Shown: positions 45,501-57,421, counted from the stretch's first letter. The stretch: 64,000 bases of DNA from Paraphaeosphaeria minitans (GCA_015832175.1 WJXW01000004.1:2604001-2668000), one strand, 5' to 3'. The notes: generated by a model not told the origin, from the letters alone. Numbers and translations are program-made.

Positions 45501-47620
45501 TAGTAAAAAAGCTAGCCTACTAGAATCTAGGGATTTAATATCTTATTTATTAGTAGAAACTAATTAGGTTACTAATTAACCTAGCGTAGATAACTTAATC
45601 ACGCTAGATAAAAAGTAAATAACTTACTAGTACGCTAAAGGTAAAGGCAGATCTATTTAGAGGCAAGTAGAATAAGTAGGCAAAATTATAGTAAAGTACT
45701 AGAAATTAACTAACTAATAAATTGCTATCTACTATTACAAAGATTAAAGAAGCAAAATAATTAGAATAATTAGCTAAAAAGTAAGTAGAAGCTAGGTACT
45801 TATACACTAATTACTAATTATCTTTAAAGTAATCTTAATATAATATTAGAGCACACGTTTATACTAGGAGTAGTAGAGGCTTAGTCTAAGTAAAAAGAAT
45901 ATATTATACTAAATATAATAGTATTTGCTTCTATATTTAGAAAGGCGCCTAAAGCGTCTTATATAGCTTAGACTTATAGAGACAAGCTTACACTAGAGCT
46001 AACCCTATAGAAACACCTTTATAATTATCTATATAGGAAGCTATTCCTCCTTACTGCTTATAAGGAGATCTTAACTTTATAAGATAAAGGTACCTAGACA
46101 AAAATTAAATAATTAGAGGTGTTAGAGTAACTGCTCCCTTTAAAGTAAGTATTTACCTATAAGTTTAATTAAAATAGATACTTTAAAAAGTGTAAAACTT
46201 AAACTATTATAAGAAAAGATTTTTAGAAAAAAAATACTTTCTACTCTACCTATACTACTACCCTAGTAGCAAGATCTTTTTAATTAGCTATAGCTCTAGC
46301 AGCAGAATTTAATCTAGAAATTTTATAATTTAATATAGTAGGAGCGTTTCTAAATACTCTTATTACAGCTACTAATCTAGTAACTTATAAATTACCTAAT
46401 AGTTTTAAAAAGCTAGAAAAGTGTGTAAAATTAAATTAAGCTTTGTATAGCTTAAGAGATTTACTACTTTTTTAGTATAAAGAATTTATAGGATTACTTT
46501 AATCTTATAGACTTTTAGCTTTGCTAGAAGAGCTATGCCTTTTCTTTAATAGTAATTAAAGTATTATTATTCTATCTTATATTAATAACATTCTTCTTCT
46601 CTATTACAAGAGTAAAGAGAAAGAAGCCCTAGATTTTTAGAATAAGATTATAAATAAATATAAAATTAAATTAAAAGGACTAGTAGAGTAGTTCCTAGGT
46701 GTTTAAGTAATTAGGGATAGAGAAGTAAGATTAATTTCTCTAGTTTATAATACCTACATTAATAAGATTATAAAAAGGTTTAACTTTTTAAACTCTAAGA
46801 GCTTCCCTCCTATACCTCTATTAGTAGAAAATCTTGTTCTAAGTATAGGAGAAGCTACTCCTTAAGAAATAAAGCTTTTTTAAGAAGAGGTAGAATTAGC
46901 TCTTTATATACTAATTATACTACGCCTAGATATACCCTGTGTAGTGTTAAAGCTATTACACTTTCTAATAAATCTAAGTAAAGAACACTTTACTACTATT
47001 AACTATATAATTCTTTACCTCTATTAAACTAGATAGTAGGCTATAGTCTTTAGTGGCTATAATAGACCTAATCTACTAATATGTAGAGATGCCTCTTTTA
47101 CTAATAATCTAATATTACGGCAATTTTTCTATAGATATATTATCCTATTATCTAGAGGAGCTATCCTATAGAAAGTACTTTAACAGAACATAATCACTAC
47201 TTTAATAATAGAAGCATAGCTTCTAGCGCTTAAATATATAAGTAAAGAAGCTATAGTAATTAAGAGATTCTTTACTAAGCTTACTTTAGATCTAAGACTT
47301 TTATAGAAAGTCTATTATAACAATCTTTAAACTATTCGTTTAGTAATTAGAAAGAACAAAAGAATTACTACTTAACTACGCTATATAGATATTTAGAATA
47401 TATAGTTATAGTAAAAGTATATAAAAGGATTGTTTTAAGTAGAATATCTTCTAACTAGTGAAATACTAGTAGATAGCCTTATAAAGGCTCTCACTTATTA
47501 GTAGTTTAATAGATTTAAAAGGCTATTAAATCTATAAAATATAAGCATAATAATTATAGAATAAGAGTAAGTAAGTAGAAAATTAATCTATTAACTACTT
47601 AGAATTATTAATTTACAGCT
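42530..47620 (+). pseudogene. Copia-1 copy O gag-pol, RIP-inactivated
   Basis: Gag at about 42530-43440 and protease near 43715-43780 (LDSAIAVYLVYNYKRL). Integrase at about 44150-45050, where the catalytic Glu is retained near 44650 (SAIERVG). Reverse transcriptase at about 46120-46850 (YINNILLLY near 46580). RNase H at about 46900-47480. It is co-linear with copy P. Integrase Trp codons are TAG and both RT catalytic Asp are Asn. Confidence 0.92.
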
Positions 47621-47847
47621 AGAAAATAAGAAAAGAAAAAGAAAAAAAAGACAAGATTAGAGGGAGAATAAGAATTAAAAAAAAAAGAGATTAAAGAGCT
47701 TATCTATAAGCTTATAGACCCTCTTCCTTCTTTACTTAATTATAGGGGTGTAAGAATCTCTTCTATAATTAGTAGTAGGAGATTCTCCCTATTCTCCTCT
47801 TTTCCTCCTCTTTATAGTAATATTTCTTTACCCTATCTACCTCTTTT

Positions 47848-47952
47848 ACCTCTCCTTTAATTAGTAGTAGGTAATAGCTTACCCTAGCCTCCCCTCCTTT
47901 AATTAGTAATAGGTAATTCCTTACTCTAGCCTCCCCTCTTTTAATTAGTAAG
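47848..47952. repeat. 42-bp tandem repeat in the Copia-1 3' region
   Basis: Units at 47848-47889 and 47890-47931 and a partial unit at 47932-47952, built on CCTTTAATTAGTAGTAGG and CTTACCCTAGCC. Copy R has about 1.5 units (40529-40591) and copy P one partial unit near 33869. The period of 42 keeps the antisense frame (14-residue repeat with LLLIKGGEARV) open at 47769-47963. Confidence 0.8.
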
Positions 47953-49065
47953 AGAAGAAGCACTTATCTAGCCTTTACTCTACTTTAGAGCTAATAGGCT
48001 ACTTATTTAGCTATTTTAATTAGTATATTAGCTGTAACTACGCTGCTCTTTAATAAGTAGAGTAAAAGGGTAATTACTTTATCCTTTACTAAAGATTAGC
48101 TATAAGAGAGGGAGTAGAATAGTAGCTATATACTAAGCTTACTCCTTCTAACTATTAGTAAAAGAAGGAGTTTATAAGGCTACTTTAACCTTTTTACGTA
48201 GCTTAGTAATTAGCCTCTTCTATAAAAAGTATTAGCTAAACCTAAAAAGAATCTTAAAATAAAAGCTTATATTAGCACCCTTTAATAGTTAATAGCAGAT
48301 AAAATCTATAGCTAGAGTCTAAATATATAGCTAGCTATAGAAATAATTAGCAAAAATTAGCTAAAGTAATAAGATAATTCTATATATAGTAGTATAAGAG
48401 TAGGTAAAGTAGGTATAGCAGCGCCTACCTAAGCTTAAAGTATTATTATAGTAGTGTTTATTACTTATTCTTACTAGAGCTTCTTTTAAGCAGCCTAAGT
48501 AGCTTACTTATCTAAGAGTACTAAGTAATTACTAAAGGCCTAGAGCTAGAGTAAGAGGAGCTAGTAGAGTAGGAGAAGTAGAAAGATCTTAGTAGAAAGA
48601 TTAGAAGTTTTATTTAGTAGCTTTTACAGCCTTTACTATATGTGCTTTAGCTAGATTATTAAATATCTAAAAAAGTTAGTAAAGCTCTAAATAACAGAAA
48701 GAGCGTAAAGTAATAATTAGAAAAAAAGAACTATAAAGTAGTAGGATTTAAAGGCTTAAACTAGTAGGCTTAAATTAGATAAGAAGTTAAAGCGTTAAAA
48801 GTAAAGAATTAAAAAAAGAAGATTAAGCGCTAGTAAAAGGCTTATATACTCTACTACTTATCTAATTATTAAGCGCTAAATATGCTCCTTTTTTACTACT
48901 TATTTCTCTTACTACTACTCCTTCCTAATTAAAACGCGTCTACCTATTATACTTACTAGCTAGTAAGAGTAGGGAAATTACCTTACAGTTAATAAGAAGT
49001 AAGTAAAAAAAGTAGTAGAATAAAAGTGTTTACACTCTAGGCCTTTATGCTATGCTTATAAGCTC

Positions 49066-49281
49066 CTAACCTACTAGAAGAAAAAATTCTAGACACAATT
49101 TATAATAAGATTTATAATTTAAAAGATAAACAGCGATTATTTTACTATTATAATAAATAGGAGGTAATAGAATTAATGTTCTTAAGATAAGGAGATTTAG
49201 AAGAATAATTTTTAATAGTTTTTTAATCTTTAAATAGCTTTTAAATAGTTTTTTAAAGATTTTTAGGAAAGATTTAGACAA
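49066..49281 (-). pseudogene. Antisense 71-codon open frame in Copia-1 (copy O)
   Basis: Third homologous copy of the frame at 34378-34593, same length, diverged at several residues (KKLFKSYLKIKKLLKI). No ATG start is visible. Confidence 0.3.
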
Positions 49282-49336
49282 TTAAAAATTACTTCTTAGG
49301 ATAGGTGATCCGCTTTAAGCGATTACCTAGGGGGTA

Positions 49337-49530
49337 TGTTAAAGTAAACACTTACTTCTGTAATTCTTTCTAGATCTATTAATTTATATCACGGGATTCT
49401 TACTAAGAGGCTTGTTTCTTTTGTATATAGTCTGCCCTTTTGGCATCCTTTCCTACGATCAGCTATTTGTATTCTTTACAACTCTACTCCTGAATATCCT
49501 GTAATAGTTTAAGCCCTTTGTACCACAACA
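49337..49530 (+). repeat. Copia-1 copy O 3' LTR (194 bp)
   Basis: TGTTAAAGTAAACACTTAC, one A shorter than other copies, ending TACCACAACA. The same missing A is seen in the 16 bp remnant at 28173, which ties the two ends to one element. Confidence 0.92.
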
Positions 49531-49535
49531 TTTAT
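49531..49535. repeat. Target site duplication TTTAT, right (outer Copia-1)
   Basis: Pairs with 28168-28172. Gypsy-1d continues with TAAATTATAAATAG. Confidence 0.9.
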
Positions 49536-52141
49536 TAAATTATAAATAGAGTTATTGTATATAAATTAAGCTATTAGGAATAGTTTAACCTAGTTTATTT
49601 ATAGAGGTGTAATAAATATACAAAGGTATTATTTAAGCGTCTAGTTTTAGCGCTCTATTTACCTATTTAATTAAAGGTAGAAAGTAGTGCTAAGCTTACG
49701 CTTTACCTATAGTAAGTAGTATATTTCTGCCTAAAAAGTATAAGTAAAGGTAGAGCCCCTATTAGATATAATATCTTTCTAAATGCCAAACTTTAAAATA
49801 ACCTCTTAGAAGTAGGCTTCTGCAAATTCCTTTATATCCTATGTTTTCTGTATAGGGATATAGATAGCTATCTTAAAGAAGTAGTATATAATTATAAAGA
49901 TTATATTAAAAGCGCAGCTGCCTTAATTCTTTACTAGTAAGAATCTAGTTATAAAGTGTAGTAAGACTTCCTTAAAGATATCCCTTAGCGTTAGAAGAGG
50001 TAATAGCTACTTATACTTACTATACCTTAGAGCTTTACTCCTTTAGTAAATAGTATAAGTCTTTACGTACTTCTAAATATTTTAACCTATAAGAGGGTAA
50101 TAGTAGGTCCTCTTAATAGCCTTAAGCATTCTACGTACACTAAAGTGGCCTCCTATATACATGTTATAGTGCTAGAACAAAATTTCTTACCTAATTACTA
50201 GTTTATCTAGGATATATAATTTACTATTATACCTTAGGACTTTTATTTTATTAACGCGCTATACTTATACTTTACTACTACTTTAAGTGCTTCTCTTACG
50301 CCTTAAGCTAGTAATACGCTTAATAGTAAAGGCGTCCTTTTACTAAAGCTACTAAACTTTAGTAATAAAGTTAGACTTTTTTATTATAAGTTTACTACTA
50401 ACTAATACTCTAGCTAGTAAGTATAGTACATATAGCGTACACACTATAGCACTAGTAGTAGGAACCCTTATAGCTCTATAAATATTAGTAACATACATCT
50501 TATATACGCCTAATTAGCTTAGCTTATTTATAGATCTGCTTACTCTACTATACTTAGTCCTTTATAGTATTTTATTCTATAGGGTAGGTAATAAATAGGT
50601 TAGTAATAGGTTCTTCTATCTATAATCTGCCCTTCTTAATAGTCTATCTACTAGGTTTGTTTTCCCTAGGCAGTGTTCCACTTTAAAATTAAAAGCTACT
50701 AGATACATCGCCTATTATACTTATTATAGGTTTAACTTATATACAGTACGTATACTGCGTAAGTTATTATAGTTACTTAGCACTTAAATTATATACTGCG
50801 TGCTATCTAGATAATATCTTTATTACTTAAAGTAGTAGATAATAGTAAGGAGCTTAAGGTTATATACCTTATAATTTAGCTCTACTACTTAAAGTTTTCT
50901 AAACATAAAAGTAACTAAGTGCCACTTCTAGTCCTTAAATAGCTATAAAAGAATACTATATATTATAAAACTAAATATATTAGTCTCTAATTAGATTAGC
51001 AGCGTAAAGTTAAAGTAGCGCAGAATAGGTATACTTAAGAAGCGCGTTTTAAGTATTTTAAAAGTATTATTAGCGTTTACTAACTATTAGAACACTTAGT
51101 TATTCTTAAGTAGGTCTAAAAGGGAAGCAGTTTCTTGTATATATACCTTAATAAATCGCCTAAAAAAGTTTATAAAGCTTAGAAATAACTAGAGTTCTTA
51201 GATGCTAGTTAGCTGCAGCTATTCTATAATAGTTACTATACGCGTAGGATTAGCGCAGATTTCTTACATAGTTATAATAAAACTAAGGAAGTAGACTTTG
51301 CCTAAGACAAATATACACTTAGTTAAATTAATAAAAAGTTTAGCCTTATATAGTAATTTAAGCATAGTATAGATAGTGCACTAGTAAAGTGTAAGATCCT
51401 TATTATAGGTATAAATAAGTATATTATCTAGATATATAATATATATATATTCTAGGTATAGTGCTAGTGCCTTATTAATATATACCTAGAAGCTCGTAGG
51501 GGCATTAGTTAAGTTAAATAGCATTACTAGATATTTAAAGTGGCTATAGCGAGTTTAGAATATAGTTTTCTACTTGTCTCCTATCTAGATCTAAATCCTA
51601 TAGTAGGCGTTGCGAAGATTAAGGGTCGTATAGTAGTATATACCTAATAGGTAGTTAAGCGTCTCTCTAACTAAAAGTGGTAAGTAATAATCTTTAATAG
51701 TAATTGCGTTAAGGCCCTAATAATCTACGTAAAGCTGTAGTGTGCTATTTTTTTAGAGGTAAATAGAATTAGTGCTCTAGCTAGGCTAGTAATATACCTA
51801 ATTTATCCTTTTTTTAAAGTATCTTCTAGATACTTCTAAAGTACCTGAAGCTCCCGCTCTAAGAGATTATAGAGTAGTTTATAAGGAGGTTCCTTTCCCT
51901 CTATAATAAGGATAGCATAATTAGATTTCTTAAAATCTAGTAGAGTAGACACTGCTTTTTTATTAAATATGTTACTATATTTACGCAATGTGTTAGGAAT
52001 ACGCAGTACTTACGCTATATACACTTTATTAATATACGCTAAGTGCTCTAAGCTTACACTAGTTATTTATAAAACCCTTAGAAAATATAAATCTAACCTA
52101 GTATACTTTATATTATCTTCAAAGTCCCTTATAGTAATAAG
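49536..52141 (-). pseudogene. Gypsy-1d pol (integrase, RNase H, RT), RIP-inactivated
   Basis: Reverse strand. Integrase core and zinc finger at about 49600-50190, RNase H at about 50640-50980, reverse transcriptase at about 51250-51910 with YLDNILIY (D to N) near 51415-51440. The open + strand stretch at 51969-52163 is the antisense of this pol and was not called. Confidence 0.87.
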
Positions 52142-52336
52142 TGTTGTGGTAAAAAGGGCTTGAACTATCACAGGATATTCAGGAGCAGAGTTGTAAAGAA
52201 TACAAATAGCTAATTATAGGAAAGGATGCTAAAAGGGCAGACTATATATAAAAGAAATAAGCCTCTTAGTAAGAATCCTATAATATAAATTAGTAGATCT
52301 AGAAAGAATTACAGAAGTAAGTGTTTTACTTTAACA
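52142..52336 (-). repeat. Copia-1 fragment 3' LTR (195 bp)
   Basis: On the + strand it runs TGTTGTGGTAAAAAGG to TTTTACTTTAACA, followed by CACCTCTTAGG, the decayed polypurine tract in mirror orientation. Confidence 0.92.
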
Positions 52337-52391
52337 CACCTCTTAGGTAATTACTTAAAGCGGATCACCTATCTTAAGAAGTAATTTTTAA

Positions 52392-52607
52392 TTATCTAAA
52401 TCTTTTTTAAAGATCTTTAAAAAACTATCTAAAGGCTGTTTAAAAATTAAAAAACTATTAAGAATTGTTCTTCTAAATCTCCTTATCTTAAGAATAGTAA
52501 TTCTATTACCCCCTATTTATTATAATAGTAAAACAATTGCTGTTTATCTTTTAAATCACAAATCCTATTATAAATTGTGTCTAGAATCTCTTTTTCTAGT
52601 AGGTTAG
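52392..52607 (+). pseudogene. Fourth copy of the Copia-1 antisense 71-codon frame
   Basis: Read directly: TTA TCT AAA TCT... to TAG at 52605-52607, with no stop in between. The start codon position is TTA here and TTG in the others, so it is not a functional start. Length is 216 bp as in the three complete copies. Confidence 0.3.
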
Positions 52608-53036
52608 GAGCTTATAAGCGTGGCATAAAGGCCTAGAGCGTAAACGCTTTTATTCTACTACTCTTTTTACTTACTTCCTATTAACTATAAGGTAATTTCC
52701 CTACTCTTACTAGCTAGCAAGTATAATAGGTAGGCGTATTTTAATTAGAAAGGAGTAGTAGTAAAAGAAATAAGTAGTAAGAAAGGAGCGTATTTAGCGC
52801 TTAATAATTAGATAAGTAGTAGAGTATATAAGCTCTTTACTAGCGCTTAATTTTCTTTCTTTAATTCTTTACTTTTAACACTTTAACTTCCTATTTAATT
52901 TAAGCCTACTAGTTAAAGCCTTTAAATTCTACTACTTTATAGTAGGTTCTCTTCTAATTATTACCTTACGCTTTTTCTATTATTTAGAGCTTTACTAACT
53001 CTTTTAGATATCTAATAACCTAGCTAAAGTATATAT

Positions 53037-53390
53037 AGTAAAGGCTGTAAAAGCTACTAAATAAAATTCCTAATTCTTTTACTAAGATCTTTCTACTTCT
53101 TCTACTCTACTAGCTCCTCTTACTCTAGCTCTAGGCCTCTAGTAATTACCTAGTATTCTTAGATAAGTAAGCTACTTAGGCTGCTTAAATAGAGCTCTAG
53201 TAGAAAAGAGTAATAGACACTACTATAATAACGCTTTAAGCTTAGGTAGGCGCTACTATACCTACTTTACTTACTCTTACACTACTATATATAGGATTAT
53301 CCTATTACTTTAGCTAATCTTACTAATTATTTCTATAGCTAGCTGCATATTTAGACTCTAGCTATAGATTTTATTTACTATTAACTATTA
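53037..53390 (+). pseudogene. Possible second antisense frame in Copia-1
   Basis: Within the 640 bp segment, the strand opposite pol has a frame with coding-like text (YSTSSSYSSSRPLVIT, then ISKLLRLLK and ITLANLTNYFYS). Its stops are all TAG/TAA and fit Gln codons. Copies R (near 40860-41250) and O keep the same frame and order. A one-base deletion at about 53392 shifts this copy. No family is recognised; it may be chance. Confidence 0.22.
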
Positions 53391-53499
53391 GGAGTACTAA
53401 TATAAGCTTTTATTTTAAAATTCTTTCTAGGTTTAGCTTATACTTTTTATAGGAGAGGCTAATTACTAAACTATATAAAAAGGTTAAAGTAGCTTTATC

Positions 53500-56400
53500 C
53501 TTTAGCGTTAGAAGAGGTAATAGCTAGCTATATTTACTATGCTTTAGAGCTTTACTCCTTTAGTAAATAGTATAAGTTCTTACATACTTCTAAACATCTT
53601 AACCTATAAGAGACTAATAGTAGGTCCTTTTAATAGCCTTAAGCGTTCTATATACGCTAAAGTAGCCTACTATATGCGTATTATAGTGCTAGAATAAAAT
53701 CTCTTACCTAATTACTAGTTTATCTAGGATATATAATTTACTATTATACCTTAAGACTTCTATTTTATTAAGGCGCTATACTTACGCCTTACTACTACTT
53801 TAAGTACTTCTCTTACGCCTTAAGCTAGCAATACACTTAATAGTAAAGGTGTTCCTTTACTAAAGCTACTAAACTTTAGTAATAAGATTAGACTCTTTTA
53901 TTATAAGTTTACTACTAACTAATACTCTAGCTAGTAAGCGTAGTACGTATAGTATATATACTATAGCACTAGCAGTAGGGACCCTTACAGCTTTATAAAT
54001 ATTAGTAATATGCGTCTTATATACGCCTAATAAGCTTGGCTTATTTATAGATCTACTTACTCTACTATACTTAGTCCTCTATAGTATTTTCTTCTATAGG
54101 GTAGGCAATAAATAGGTTAGTAATAGGTTTTTCTGTATATAATCTACTCTTCTTAATAGTTTATCTACTAGGTTTATTTTCCCTAGATAGTGTTCTACTT
54201 TAAAATTAAAAGCTGCCAGATACATCGCCTATTATACTTATTATACGTTTAGCTTCTATATAGCGCGTATACTGCGTAAGTTATTATAGTCACTTAGCAC
54301 TTAAATTACATACTGCGTGCTATCTAGATAATATCTCTATTACTTAAAGTAGTAGATAATAGTAAGGAGCTTAAGGTTATATACCTTATAATTTAGCTCT
54401 ACTACTTAAAGTCTTTTTAATATAAAAGTAACTAGGTGCTACTTTTAGTCCCTAAATAGCTGTAAAAAGATACTATATATTATAAAAGTAGATACGTTAG
54501 TCTCTAATTAAATTAGTAGCGTAGAGTTAAAGTAGCGTAAGATAGGTGCACTTAAGAAGTGCGTTTTAAGCATTTTAAAAGTATTATTAGATTTTACTAA
54601 CTATTAGAACACTTAGTTCTTCTTAAGTAGGTCTAAGAGAGGAGCGGTTTCTTATATATATACTTTAATAAATCGCCTATAAAAGTTTACAAAGTCTAGA
54701 AATAACTAGAGCTCTTAAATACTAGTTAGCTATAGTTATTCTATAATAGTTACTATGTGCGTAGGATTAGCGCGGATTCCTTGCGTAGTTATAATAAAAC
54801 TAAAGAAGTAAACTTCGCCTAAGGCGAATATGCACTTGGTTAAATTAATAAAAAGTTTAGCCTTATATAGTAATTTAAGCACAGCGTAGATAGTGTAGTA
54901 ATAAAGCGTAAGATCTTTATTATAAGTATAAATAAGTATGTTATCTAGGTATATAATGTATATATAATCTAGGTGTAGTGCTTATACCTTATTAATATAT
55001 ACCTAGAAGCTTATACGGGCATTAGATAAGCTAAATAGTATTACTAAGTATTTAAAGTGGCTATAGCGAGTTTAGAATGTAGTTTTCTACTTATCTTTTA
55101 CCTAGATCTAAATTCTATAGTAGGCGTTGCGAAGATTAAGGGTTATATAGTAGTATACGCCTAATAGGCGGTTAAGCGTCTCTCTAACTAAGGGTAGTAG
55201 GTAATAATTCTTAATAGTAATTATATTAAGGCCCTAATAATCTACGCAAAGCTGTAGTGTGCTATTTTTTTAAGGGTAAATAGAAATAGTGCTCTAGCTA
55301 GGCTAGTGCTATATCTAATCTATCCCTTTTTTAAGGTATCTTTTAGATACTTCTAAAGTACTTTAAGCTTCTACTCTAAGAGATTATAGAATAGTCTATA
55401 AGGAGGTTCCTTTCTCTCTATAATAGGGATAGCATAATTAGACTCCTTAAAATTTAGTAGGGTAGATACTACTTTTTTATTAAATACGTTACTATATTTG
55501 TGTAATACGTTAAGAATACGCAGTACTTACGCTATATATACTTTATTAATGCGCGCTAGGTGCTCTAAGCTTATACTAGTTATCTATAAAACCTCTAAAA
55601 GAAATAAATCTAAGCTAGTATACTCTATATTATCTTTAAAGTCCCTTATAGTAATAAGCTGTATTAAAGCTATAGTATAGCTCTAGCGCTATGTTTATAA
55701 GCTGTAATTAAGGTGGATATTGCCTTTTTATAAAAAGGGGTTACTAAGTAGGAGAGGGATCCTTTCCTTATTAACACTATAGATAGTAGTCTTTGTTCTA
55801 CGCTCTACCGCTATATTATTTATAATATATACCTAGAGCGTATAGACAGCGTAGGTGCTTTACCTTTAGGCCCTAATCTATTCTAGTTTAGGGAGCTTAG
55901 CCCTTTTAATAGGCTTTAGGTTTATTTTAATAGTAATAATCTAGCTAATTAGGCTAATATTAGCCTATAAGTTAAGAATTATTTAGAGTTCCCTCTCTAA
56001 GCCTATATCTCTAGCTGCGCTACATGTGCGCTTTATACCTAGTAAGATATAAATTAGTAGGCGCCTTACTATACCTAAATTATAAATAAGGCTTAGCCTT
56101 TTCCTGTATAGTTTACTCGTATAGAAATCTAGTTAGGTTTACTACCTCTATATTTATTAGTATAGTAGCTAGTTTTATAATACTTATAGTAGGTAACACT
56201 TTTCTTATTTTAGGTCTTACTATTACCTTTAGATATTTAGTAGTTTAGTGTAGTATTTTTAGATTTCTTTAATACATAGTATAGGCTTAACTCCTATATT
56301 ATAGATATATAGCGTAGGTTTCGCTTAAGTATAGAGCCTAAAGCAATAAGGTCTTCCTTAGTTATAGGCACTTAATAGTAGTTAGTAATAGCCCTCTATA

Positions 56401-56850
56401 GCTTAGGTTTAAGCTTAGAGAAGAGGTGCTATACCTTTTACTCTTTAGTATAAGGTGTAAGTTAATCTTTAAAGGCATTAAAGTAGGTTATAAAAGAGTA
56501 GATAGTTTAGTCTCTTTACTATATTACCTAAGTATATACTATAGCTACTTCTAGACTGTAATTTACTAGGTCTAAAAGTAAGTTAAGTATATACTACTTA
56601 AAGTACTTCTAGGTAGATATTTCTCCCTTAGCTTTAAAGGTGCGCTTATAGTATATATACTATAGTTCTCTTAGGTTGCCTATAAAGTACTATATTACCT
56701 AGATAACCTTATTTCTATCCTACACAAATTCTTATAGTAAGAGGCAAAAGGCCACCTTATAGGAATAGAAGAATTTATAATACTCTTTAAGGTTCTTACC
56801 TCTATATTTAGTAGGGTCCTTAGGTTAAAGCGCACGCTTAATATATATTA
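53500..56850 (-). pseudogene. Gypsy-1e gag-pol, 5' part, RIP-inactivated
   Basis: Reverse strand. Integrase zinc finger near 53560-53700, RNase H at about 54190-54420, YLDNILIY near 54930-54955, a FAPKKD-like start of RT near 55270-55290, zinc knuckle near 56160-56200, then gag. The + strand open stretch 55498-55680 is its antisense. The frame is full of TAG/TAA. Confidence 0.87.
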
Positions 56851-57205
56851 TTATATATACTATAAGCGCGTTCTACTTATATATATTAGTAGATAGGATT
56901 TTAATATTCTTAGTAGTAGCTGCTATACTAGGGGTTTAGCTTATACTTTTAAGTTAGGAGATTTTATCTTCTAAAGTATAAAGTTAATATATAGCGTAAA
57001 GCTTATTACGCTTCTTTTTAGCAACTAGAATATACTACTTAAGTGTTAAAGGTAGGCTTAAGTTACGCGTTACTAGCTCTCCTCCTATATACTAGATAAA
57101 AGGGTCTTCGCTGCCTTTAGGGGCTTTAGGTAAAGTCTACCCCCTACTAGTAGCTTATATAACTCTAAGAGCTATCCTTAGACTATTATAGATAAAGTAT
57201 TATTA

Positions 57206-57421
57206 TATAAGGTCTAGTTATAAGTAATAGTACTTACTTTACACTAGAAAGGACAGTAAAAGAATAACTCTAGTAATATTAATAAAATAATACTTATCTT
57301 ATACAGAGTTAACGCGTAGTATAGGTTTTACGCAGCTAGCTCGCTTAGCGTATAGACCCTCTATAAGGCCTTGGCGCTAGATACTACAACACCATCATAA
57401 TATCGTGATCTATCTGTTACA
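57206..57421 (-). repeat. Gypsy-1e 5' LTR (216 bp)
   Basis: On the + strand it runs TATAAGGTCTAG to ATCTATCTGTTACA. The last 80 bases (ACACCATCATAATATCGTG) keep CA steps lost in other copies, so mutation is uneven along this LTR. Confidence 0.92.

Larger units (their letters stand above)
47620..49336 (+). other. Copia-1 copy O 3' region
   Basis: 1.7 kb with the same layout as in R: purine run, CTCC-rich tracts, a 42-bp tandem repeat with two full units and one partial unit (47848-47952), the 640 bp segment, the antisense 71-codon frame (49066-49281) and a decayed polypurine tract (CTAGGGGGTA) before the LTR. Confidence 0.7.
42174..49530 (+). mobile_element. Copia-1 copy O (outermost), main part
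   Basis: Remainder of the 5' LTR, complete body and 194 bp 3' LTR. With 28173-28188 it forms a full copy of about 7.4 kb flanked by TTTAT in Gypsy-1d. At first sight 41979-42356 looks like two tandem LTRs, but the ACACT duplication and the 194 bp sum show that R simply landed in the LTR of O. Confidence 0.88.
49531..52141 (-). mobile_element. Gypsy-1d, right part
   Basis: Continues the integrase where it broke at 28172 and runs through RNase H and RT to about the protease region. It is cut at 52141 by the outer end of a reverse-oriented Copia-1 LTR. The gag and 5' LTR are absent. Confidence 0.9.
52142..53497 (-). mobile_element. Copia-1 3' fragment
   Basis: A 195 bp LTR (52142-52336) and 1.16 kb of the Copia-1 3' region in reverse orientation. 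It includes the 71-codon antisense frame (here on the + strand) and most of the 640 bp segment. The right end joins Gypsy-1e at about 53496 within a short shared TATCC, suggesting a deletion by end joining. The pol of this copy is absent. Confidence 0.88.
53498..57421 (-). mobile_element. Gypsy-1e, 5' half with 5' LTR
   Basis: Reverse copy from within the integrase (53498) back through RNase H, RT and gag to a complete 5' LTR at 57206-57421. It overlaps in content with Gypsy-1d (49985-52141), so it is a separate copy. It inserted into Copia-2, whose sequence starts at 57422. Confidence 0.9.

Noticed and set aside
47769..47963. Reverse-strand open stretch with LLLIKGGEARV repeats
   Set aside because: It is the translation of the 42-bp tandem repeat; there is no convincing start and the unit number varies between copies. 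Kept only as a repeat.
51969..52163. + strand open stretch of 64 codons, with a similar one at 55498-55680
   Set aside because: Antisense of Gypsy-1d and Gypsy-1e pol just upstream of the RT core. The two resemble each other only because the elements do. The first also runs into the Copia-1 LTR at 52142.
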